Under the pieces are notes generated by a model, which searched no databases, was not told where the DNA came from, and saw only the letters and a program-made list of their open reading frames with translations. The position numbers were made by a program, and so were the translations under genes. Positions 56,401-64,000 of a stretch of 64,000 nt of DNA are shown one piece after another; the first letter of the stretch is position 1, and each line of letters opens with the position of its first letter. This DNA is from Cenococcum geophilum 1.58. Lineage: Eukaryota; Ascomycota; Dothideomycetes; Gloniales; Gloniaceae. Location of the stretch: positions 1,898,002-1,962,001 of the forward strand of contig KV748204.1 of the NCBI GenBank assembly GCA_001692895.1, given 5' to 3'.

Positions 56401-58392
56401 TGTAGAATAGAAACGGGTATTTGCGGGAATAATATAGAAAGTAATATATCCTAATAGGGTTTGGACCTTAATTATACCAAGAGAGATTATAGTACCCTTG
56501 CCAAAGCGGATTATATATTAGCCTGCCGTTAATTAGTTGATCTAAACAGATCTATTAAGCTGCTAAAGGGCTTAAACTTAAGGTTCTCCTACTGTAGATA
56601 CTCCTGCGGCTCTAGTATCTAGCATAATACTATAGAAGACGTTCGCCGAGTATCTGTTGTTAAAGGAGAACGCGGAACTTTCCTTTAGCTTATTAAAGAT
56701 ATCTAACTTTATAACGGAATGGAGCGTAGATTAGTTATTAAGGACAGCGATGGTTTATATGCCATTTACCTTACTATACTTGGTAAAGTATTAGTCGGAG
56801 GAGTAGTCCTTAATTTCCATATCTATAAGGAGCTGTTCGGCCTTGTTAACCTTACCCTTAAGATCTTCTATACCTTTATATTAAACCAGGAAGCTTTAAA
56901 AGTAGGCCGTAGTAACCTTATAATTTCCGACGTTTTATACGCTCTGGCGGAACTTATTATATACCTCCTTTCGTCTATTAAGGGGGTGCCTAGTTAACTA
57001 GCAATTTGGCTTCTTATAAACATAGCACTTCTTTTAACAATCGCTCTAAAATAAACCTCTATAATTACCTCGTGGTTAACGTTAATTGTACCCTCTACTA
57101 TATCCCCTACCGTGGCCACCATATATTTAATCGGTCCAGTTATAATCGTATTAGTCGGTTAGGTTGATTAAAGTAGGTTAGGATTAGGTGTTAAATTGCT
57201 ATACTTCTTAAGAGCGCAGAGCTATACTAATAGAGGATCTTAATTGGGCATATACTCCTTTATAAGTGTTTATAGGATTAAAGAGAGCAAGGTTGCATTC
57301 TTTAACACCTTAGCATACGCTAATAACTTAATCGCGTAGGCTAAAATCCTCTTAATATAATTTGGATAAACCACGCTAAATCATCTAAAGTTAATTAAAG
57401 AGCTTTTAAAAATAATTAAGCCGAGAGATACCTAGGTTTATAGCAATAATTCTTAAAAAGGTAGTCTCTCTCCACTCCAACATATACTGCTACTTATTCT
57501 CTTCTATTTTAAAGTGGCATCTTATCTTATATATTATTTAGTTAAAATTATATCCTTTTCCTACCAGATAATTATAATAGAAGGTACTAGCGCGGCCCTT
57601 AAGTATAACGGAATAGGCGTTATAATATTAGTTAGGTTCTAGTCTAACCTTCTAGCAACAGTCGTAGAAGATACGCAGCTTTAAATTAAGGATATTATAC
57701 AGTTCCCCGCTAAACCTCTTCTCCTGGTCCGAATAGAGCTTCGTAAGCTCTATAAGCATCTTTAAGGTGTCTTTAAGCGGTATTAGGCCACGTTAAAATT
57801 ACATTAGAGATTAAGGTAGGGATTACTTTATAGGCTATAGTGGAGATATAGAGCCTAATAGAATACGGCGTGGTACCTAGTCTTACTCTAGTAAAGTTTA
57901 AAGGTTATTAAATCGCGAAGCAAGGGGGTCTTATACTTGCTCTAGAGTAATGGAATTAGAACATATCTTTATTAGTATATCATTTAGATTCTATTATAAG
58001 TTAAGCTTCCTTATAGTGCGTAGTTGGTGCTTAATTTCTTATGGAGTCCATTTATGCTCTTCTTTTGCGTTAATAATATGCTCCTAAATATTATCTTTAA
58101 TAGCGCCCCCATCTATAGGGACAAATACTCTGTTCTCCTGAAGGAAGTTACGGAAGTCTCGCACGATAACCTTTATTGCGAGAGCCTATATTTCCTTTAT
58201 CCATCTAATAAAGTCCTCCTTTATATAATACCAAAGCATAGTATTATTGTATTCGCTGTCTTTATAGTATGCCATATAGTATAGTAAGAATCCGTTTAGG
58301 TCCTATTATTTGGCATTTATAGGGTTAATATCTTTATGCCATGTCTCCGGGTTAATGTCCTTCTCGTACTTCTTTAGGTAGGTTAACGCCAT
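53444..58392 (-). pseudogene. Copia gag-pol: gag, protease, integrase, RT, RNase H
   Basis: Order on the minus strand is gag first, RNase H last, with integrase before RT as in Ty1/copia. Gag opens at ATG 58392 (MALTYLKKYEKD) with FLQENRVFVPI near 58100 and LKGRASTFYY near 57590. Protease reads MLDTRAAGVST near 56600-56640, with Arg where Gly is usual. Integrase core at 55600-56100 shows FKFTLKDNY, GKPVL, AARFLRD, GPPN, GRNF and VERYHTPLRQ; catalytic Asp positions are partly changed to Asn. RT/RNase H spans 53450-55000, with ILGDDQFLALKEDEL near 54330 and KALETFVNINTLYIRVKG at the end (stop TAA at 53444). Numerous TAA/TAG codons; non-functional. N bases at 54398-54442. Confidence 0.85.
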
Positions 58393-58786
58393 AATTAGTA
58401 TAGAATTAACGGGGTGTCGTACGTCGAAGGTAGGTAGGGTTTTCGGTTTTGTAGAATCTCGTAGGTTTGCTGTTAAAAGGTAGGCAATTTAAGATGTTGT
58501 TTAACGCGTTTCGGACGTTGATTTAGGACCCTAGGTTTAGTAATACTTCTAACCTAGAGTACTCGACCAAATCTTTATAAACGCAATTATTCTACGTAAT
58601 AGACGCAACTTAGTATCTCCTAGTACTTAGTAACACTTCTATTACTAGTTTTCCGCAAGTCTAAAGTAGTATAGTATCGCCGAGATCCATTCCATATAAG
58701 CGTATATAGCACCCCTACACAAGACTGTCTCTTCTATTAAAAACCTTACTATTCTATAGTTAACTGTATATTTAACCATTAATCAG

Positions 58787-58980
58787 TGTTGGTAATATAG
58801 GGGAAATCACCAATACTACTCGAGTAGATATAGTGATGGAAAAGCTTGTTGTATTAGATAGGGGAGGGTGAGGAACTTAAGGTTCCTCACCGCGCTAGTG
58901 CCACGACGGCACGTGACGGCAAGTTGCCTCACGTGACGGCAATTTGCCGCACGTAAGGGCAAATTGCCTCATTCCTGACA
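58787..58980 (-). repeat. 5' LTR of copia element, 194 bp
   Basis: Same length and same three tandem repeats (58908-58968). Ends TGTTGG and CCTGACA. The conserved AACCATTAATCAG motif lies just inside. Confidence 0.9.
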
Positions 58981-61520
58981 AAATTAAAGGAAGGGCTATA
59001 TAAGGTATTAGTTACGCAATTTAGGCTTATAAACGCACTAGTAATGTTTTAGAAGCAAATTAATAGCGTATTAGAAGAATACCTTAATAAATTCGTTATA
59101 CTATATCTTATTATTATTATCTACTTAATAATTAAGGAAGAATATAGGGAACACGTTAAATAAGTCTTAAAGAGACTGTAAAAAGAATAGATATTAGTAG
59201 TAATTAAGAAACACGAGTTTTTTTACTAAGAAGACCAATTTTATTAAATTTATTATTAAACTAGGATATATTAGTATGGACCTAAAGAAGATAGAAGCTA
59301 TAGTAAGTTGGTAAAAACTAGAGAATATTATATAGTTAAGATTCTTTTTAGGGGGTTGTAACTACTATAGGAGGTTTAAAATACAATAGTTAATAAATAT
59401 TAAGCTATTTATAAGATTAATAAAGAAGGAGGAACTATAGGTATAGGGAGATAATAAAAAAAGTTGTTTAAGAAACTTAAGGAGTTATTTACCTAAGAAC
59501 TAATCTTTAAAATAGATGTATTAGACTTTGTACTGGGAGTATATTTACTATAAAAGTATTAAAATATATAGTACCTAGTAGCGTACTATAGTTAGAAGAT
59601 AATACTACTAGAACTAAACTGTAATATCTATAACAAGAAGTTATTAAGTATAGTTATAGTACTTAAGGAATAGAGAGCATTCTTATAAGGTATAAAGAAA
59701 CTATTTATAGTTAAAATAGACTTTAAGAACCTAATAGGGTTCCTAATAACAAAAGAACTTAATTATAGATAGGTTAAATAGGTAAAGATACTTACAGAAT
59801 ACTATTTTAAAATTTAGTATATTAAGGGCATAGAAATATAAGGCTAGACGCACTTAGTAGAAAGGCTAAATTATAGAACAATAAGAAACCTTTAGGGGCT
59901 ATATTATGTAAAGACGAAGATAAATTAATTAAGTATAATTATCCTAAACTAGTAGTAACATAAAAAAGATAAGTTAGAAAGAATCTATAAAATACTAAAA
60001 AGCTTTTAGGTATAATAGATTCTAAAAGTATAGCTAAAAGACTTATATACGGATATATATAAAGACTAAAAAGCGAAGTATATTCTAAGAAGTACAGCGG
60101 AATATTTTATTAAAGATTTTTATAAGGGAGCGACTTAGGAATATAATAGAGCTATATACTTAGTATTAAAACTCTAAGAGGAATATATTATTAATAGGAT
60201 CTAAAAAGTAGTAAGGAAAGTTATAAAGAAGTATCTGAATTTTTAAAGAAATTAATTAATAAGGTATAAGCTATATAGAGGACTATAACCTATTAAGATG
60301 TTAGAGAGACTATAACAGGTTATATTATAGGACTTTATTATAAAGTTACTAAAGTTAAAAGATCCTATTACCGGATAAGACTATAACGCGATCTTAGTAA
60401 TAGTAGATAAATTAACTAAATAGGGCTACTTTATAGCATGTATAAAAGAAATCTTAGCGGAAGATATGGCTAGAATCTATATTAAAGAAGTATTTATTAG
60501 GTATAGAGCACTAAGTAAAATTATATTAGATAGATATCTAAGATTTATAATAGTATTTTAGGAGGTATTCTTAGCGAAATAAGGGGTTCGCGCAGCAATA
60601 TAAATAGCGTACTATTTATAAACGGATAGATAGATAGAAAGACTAAATTAGACGCTAAAACAGTATTTAAGATATTACATTAACTATATATAGAATAATT
60701 GAGTATTATTATTACTAATTATATAGTTTATATATAATATATTACTATAAGAAAAAATCAAGACATTACTATTTAAGGCGAATTATAGATACGAGCTAAG
60801 AATAGAGATATTAATAAATCTTTATATAAACCTTATTAAATTAGTAAAAATAGTATAAGAAAGGATAAAAAGATATTATAATGTTAAGAGATCTAAGGGA
60901 TCAAATCTTAAGGAGGGGGATAAAGTATAGTGTAAGGTAAGGATGTGGATAGGGAGTCTAATAATAGAACAATAGGTATATTATATAGACAGAGACAAAT
61001 CCTTAAGGGAAAAGGAGGAGTCTGTGTGCGAGGTAGGAAGGGTTTTCCCTAGGCACGTATAGAGCACGTGCCTTACGGGCGAGTCACCCCTAGGTTGCCC
61101 CAGGGTCGCCCGTACCTTACGGCTATATAACTATCTACTTAGGTTTTACCTAACATATGGCTATTATACAAAAATTTTAAGAGTTAATAACTAAGTAAGA
61201 AATTAGACTACGTTAAACTAGGACCTTTTAAAATTACGTAGAAGATTTTACTAGTTATATTTAAGTTAAACCTACTAGCTAAAATAAAGGTTTACCTTAT
61301 ATAGTAGATTGCAATAATAGAACTAGTATATAGAAATATTAAGCTACTAGTTTATAAAGAATAAAAAGAAGATAAATAGTAGGTTTTAAAGATTGTTAAC
61401 TATAAGAATATTAATAATAAAGTATAGTATAAAGCAAAGTAGATAGGCTATAATAAGATTACCTAAAAACTACTAGATAATCTAAGGAATGCTATAAAAA
61501 AGGTATATAAATATTAGAAA
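58981..61520 (+). pseudogene. G2 pol: RT, RNase H, integrase, chromodomain
   Basis: RT continues after the copia insertion (INSVLEEYLNKFVILYL, 59050-59110), where the YLDD box reads YLII. RNase H lies around 59290-59800. Integrase core runs from about 60300 to 60850. The GDKVW motif of the integrase C-terminus is split between V and W by a solo LTR (60931-61155), then reads WLLYKNFKS and KLDYVKLGPFKI. The chromodomain at about 61380-61510 reads NNKV, YKAK, IGYNKIT and DNLRNAIKKVYKY. Stops are TAA/TAG; non-functional. Confidence 0.75.
60931..61155. repeat. Solo LTR, 225 bp, within the G2 integrase
   Basis: Starts TGTAAGGTAAGG and ends TTTTACCTAACA, so ends are TG...CA with a short inverted repeat. 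Flanking 5-bp duplications are TATAG (60926-60930) and TATGG (61156-61160). The original is TATGG because it completes the GDKVW codons; the left copy was hit by RIP. The right two thirds is GC-rich and RIP-poor (61015-61130). Parent element not seen in the window. Confidence 0.8.
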
Positions 61521-61619
61521 AGAGTAGGTTAGATAATATTAAGAAAAAGCTAGAAATAAAAGGATCGGTTAAAGGTAATAGATAAGCTAGATTATCTATA
61601 GGATCTACTATAGTACCTT

Positions 61620-62116
61620 GTCAAAAGTGTCCGTGCCAAGGTCATGTCAAAAATGACACTTTTTGCCAAAATGCTATATAAAAGTCACGTAATTAATTCT
61701 AGAGCTTAAAAAAATCCATAGCTACTTATAGATGTATCGTCTAGTAATCGCGATGCTTTTTTAGTATTTAAAATCTATAGTCCTTTGTTAAAAGTCTCTA
61801 GATCTTACTAACTTCCTACTAAAACTTACTATATTTAGTATATATTTTCTATTACTAGATATTAAAAATATTTCTTAAAAATCTAATATATTATAGAAAT
61901 TTGCTTTTATTAAAACTCTCTCTACTTTATTTTTCTTTTAAAAAGTATAAAAAACTTATTGTAAGGTTATAAACTTAAAAAAAATGTAAAAAAAAAATGT
62001 AATTTCCCATACAAATTTGAAAAAATTAGGGTTTAAAGGGTTATAATAAACTTTTACACCTTTAAAATAAAAATTTAAATAAAAAAAGTTATAGTAAAAG
62101 TAAATATCTATAAAGC
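61620..62116. other. AT-rich insertion of unknown type between G2 and a copia fragment
   Basis: Begins with a palindromic-looking stretch (GTCAAAAGTGTCC, then GTCAAAAATGACACTTTTTG) as at the end of a DNA element, but no matching inverted end was found. Very AT-rich with A/T runs (61960-62100). A minus-strand frame at 61956-62144 is low-complexity and not believed. Confidence 0.4.
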
Positions 62117-62727
62117 TTGATACTAAGCTTCGATATATCGACATTTATTAACACTGGCTAAGATAGGAAGTCTAAGATAAAAAGATTAACGTTTAATAAG
62201 TCCCTATAGACAAGATGCCTACTAACGGCCTTACTAAGATCCTACCTTGTTAAAAGTACGAAGCTTAGATAAAGCAATTGAATTTGGTGGATATTCGACA
62301 TTAGATTAATTAATTCCATTCGTAATATCTATAATATCCGTAATATCCGCAATATTTATAATATTTACAATATCCGTTACAGTTACCCTATCCGTTTGCT
62401 ACTCTCAAATTGTATTTAAATTTCCTATTTTGGTATAGCTTCTGCCTTCATTTTATATTCTACAGCTTTAACTACACCGTTAAATCTAGGGGGGTATGTA
62501 ACCGACTACTGATACTATGCTAAGACATAAGATCACCGCTTGGAAGGCTCTAAGATAGCGTTGACGCTACCCTATATATTGATTGCAGATCAATATTACT
62601 TGTAAATCACTGTTCTCATTTCAGTTACCTATTACCCTATTATATCTTATTACCTCCACCTTCTTTATATATATATAGAGGCTTTAGAGCTACATTTACA
62701 ATTAAGTCGTTTATTCAATTCTTTACA
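62117..62727 (+). mobile_element. 3' end of a different Ty1/copia element (RNase H end plus LTR)
   Basis: Plus-strand frame with RNase H C-terminal residues: KLRYIDIY, HWLR, EV, DKKINV, then DKMPTNGLTKILPC and KQLNLVDIRH (ending about 62310). A polypurine tract AATCTAGGGGGG precedes a 231-bp LTR. AATATCCG-type repeats lie at 62325-62385. The 5' part is missing. Confidence 0.75.
62497..62727 (+). repeat. 3' LTR of the copia fragment, 231 bp
   Basis: Starts TGTAACCGACTAC directly after the polypurine tract and ends CTTTACA, TG...CA as expected. No second copy is in the window. Confidence 0.7.
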
Positions 62728-63499
62728 CTATAAAGCTTATAGTAAATAATAACTAATGGAGTAGTTGCCTAATAGATTAACTCTAATTATATTTTAAGAT
62801 TTACTATAAAGAAGAGAACTATCTAGGTAAGGACTATGGTCCTTTAAATACACAATACTGCGCCTAAGAAATGTACTAAGTACGTTGGTACGTTAGTACG
62901 TTGGTACGTCCTATATTCCTATATTCCGAACTTATAACATAACTAGCTATAACGTACTTTACAAGCGAGTCGCGAATACAAGCGAGTCGCGAACCTCAAA
63001 ACTCACCAAAAAATGGAAAAATCGCACCTTAATATCTTGACAACCACTTAATAATAATTAATATAAATTTAATAGCGGCCTATTAATATAATAGCTAACC
63101 TATATAGGAAGTATTGGAAATCCTATATAAGCGGAAGTAGGTTAAATAGGAAAGTGGGGGCGGAATTGCCTTAACTTTTCTATTTAACCTACTTCCACTT
63201 ATATAAGATTTCCAATACTTCCTATATAGGTTAGTTATTATATTAATAGGCCGCTATTAAATTTGCATTAATTGTTATTAAGTGGTTGTCGAGATATTAA
63301 GGTGCGATTTTGCCATTTTTTGGTGAGTTTTGAGGTTCGCGGCTCGCTTGTATTCGCGACTCGCTTGTGAAGTACGTTATAACTTAGCTACCCCTTATTT
63401 TATGGCTTAATCAGTTCTAGCGCCTCCCGTACTATCTTAACTAACCTATTTATATCTCTTCTTAGTAGTCGTACTACTGCCGATATAAGGTTTATAATA
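62728..63499 (-). repeat. Family A chromovirus LTR, 5'-shortened, holding a foldback element
   Basis: Same orientation as 2544-2966 and opposite to G2. Shares AACTCTAATTATATT, the AGTACGTT run and the end ATAAGGTTTATAATA. Neither flank continues as chromovirus sequence, so it is a solo or truncated LTR. On its right it interrupts a pogo-type transposase gene. Confidence 0.7.
62952..63377. mobile_element. TA-flanked foldback element, 426 bp, almost fully palindromic
   Basis: Termini ACGTACTTTAC and GTAAAGTACGT-type complement (right end GTGAAGTACGT), with TA on both sides (62950-62951, 63378-63379). Two 17-bp direct repeats follow each end (CAAGCGAGTCGCGAATA, CAAGCGAGTCGCGAACC). The arms pair over nearly the whole length around a G-rich loop (GAAAGTGGGGGCGG, about 63151). 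Removing it with one TA restores the intact LTR sequence present near 2840. Confidence 0.9.
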
Positions 63500-63829
63500 G
63501 TAGCGTTAAATAAATCTTTGCCCCTAATGCTTGCTTATAGTTTAGCCTTTTCCTAAAAGAAAATAAGCTATTTCTAAAAGTATATTAACCTTTAATAGAA
63601 GGCCTTAGGATTAACATTCGTAGATCTATTTAATAATTTGCTGTTCTTGTATAGGATATAATAAACCTAGGTAAGCTTTGTGTCGTAGGAGACGGCTAGC
63701 AAGATAATATCTAACGGTAGATCTGGGTGCTCCGTAGGCGCTAGAGGTCTTATAAATTAACGGCTTAACACTAGAAGAAAGATCTTGTATAATATTTTGT
63801 ATAGTAGTCTCGGCTTCGCAAGAGGGCAA
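63500..63829 (-). pseudogene. Pogo/Fot-type transposase, N-terminal DNA-binding part
   Basis: From ATG at 63829 the frame gives 67 residues to a TAG, with a psq/CENP-B-type helix-turn-helix (SAYGAPRSTVRYYL, about residues 30-43) preceded by IQDLSSSVKP. Continuing past RIP stops the frame shows the second DNA-binding block of this family (QQIIK, IYEC, LLLKVNILLEIAYFLLGKG, then GQRFI). It then runs into the LTR at 63499, so the DDE catalytic part is missing here. Family assignment is from remembered motifs. Confidence 0.65.
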
Positions 63830-64000
63830 GGATTGATTTAGTATCGTATAATATGCTGGGGCTTTTTTATTTTGATGTGATTTGCTATGAAATAAAAAAT
63901 GGTAGGAATATTCTTATATGGTTCGCTACGTGGGGTAGCTCGCTTCTTAGTTAGCTACGTTAGTGGCAATCAGGCGAAATTAGATGCCTATACCGAATTT
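63830..64000. other. Upstream flank of the pogo-type gene
   Basis: No gene. GCTACGT occurs twice as GCTACGTGG (63930) and GCTACGTTAG (63953) beside GTAGCTCGC, possibly subterminal repeats of the pogo element, but the terminus is not in view. Confidence 0.3.

Larger units (their letters stand above)
53021..58980 (-). mobile_element. Complete Ty1/copia element, 5960 bp
   Basis: Two 194-bp LTRs and a perfect 5-bp duplication AAATT (53016-53020 and 58981-58985). The insertion lies inside the RT gene of G2: joining the flanks gives an uninterrupted RT reading (AAFKLKEGLYKVLV). Coding strand minus. Related to, but a different LTR subfamily from, the elements at 9308-21432. Confidence 0.93.
46453..61619 (+). 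mobile_element. Chromovirus G2 (Ty3/gypsy, family A), nested inside G1
   Basis: Starts with a 423-bp LTR (TATTATGGACC, a decayed TGTTATGGACC) and runs on the plus strand through gag, RT, RNase H, integrase and chromodomain, ending at about 61619. Host segments are 46453-47929, 50136-53020, 58981-60930 and 61156-61619. The rest is two copia-type elements and a solo LTR, each with 5-bp duplications. The 3' LTR is not present where expected; the LTR at 62728-63499 is in the opposite orientation. Confidence 0.8.

Noticed and set aside
61956..62144. 62-codon minus-strand frame rich in Phe/Tyr
   Set aside because: Product of A/T runs and crosses into the copia RNase H fragment coded on the other strand.
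62728..63499. 3' LTR of G2
   Set aside because: It is in the opposite orientation to G2 and is separated from it by unrelated insertions.

Overview
The window looks like a repeat-rich block of a filamentous ascomycete (Pezizomycotina) nuclear genome; the species cannot be named from it. Three things support this. The one intact gene is a fungal FNIP/Lst4-type protein. The partial gene at the left edge has a short intron with a GTATGT donor. Nearly every transposon gene is broken by in-frame TAA/TAG codons and C-to-T or G-to-A changes between copies, the mark of repeat-induced point mutation (RIP).

Layout. (1) 1-1480: normal-composition DNA with the N-terminal part of an unrecognised gene (minus strand). 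(2) 1481-22440: AT-rich transposon block. It holds the 3' end of a chromodomain Ty3/gypsy element (2544-~3900), a second chromovirus (~3900-9302) carrying a 1.0 kb retroposon-like insert and a 131-bp MITE, and two Ty1/copia elements nested one in the other (9308-21432, inner 10112-16372). (3) 22500-27870: a GC-balanced island with the single intact gene (23109-26828, minus). (4) 27871-63500: a second, deeply nested block. Chromovirus G1 (from 28328) carries a solo LTR, a TA-flanked MITE containing a hAT element containing the second copy of the 1.0 kb element, and a foldback element that itself received a complete 7.95 kb chromovirus and an ORF1-only LINE-like retroposon. Chromovirus G2 (from 46453) interrupts G1 and carries a 2.2 kb gag-only copia element, a full 5.96 kb copia element and a solo LTR. 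(5) 62117-64000: a copia 3' end, an LTR holding a second foldback element, and a pogo-type transposase N-terminus.

Almost all insertion boundaries were fixed by target-site duplications readable in the sequence: 5 bp for LTR elements, 8 bp for hAT, TA for the MITEs and foldbacks, 11-14 bp for the retroposons. The order of insertion can therefore be read off directly. The least expected items are the ORF1-only LINE-like element, the foldback family whose ends carry paired 17-bp direct repeats, the 1.0 kb RIP-poor element present twice, the gag-only copia element with a Gln/Pro-rich tail, and an antisense reading frame kept between pol and the 3' LTR of two chromoviruses. No tRNA, rRNA or CRISPR array was seen.
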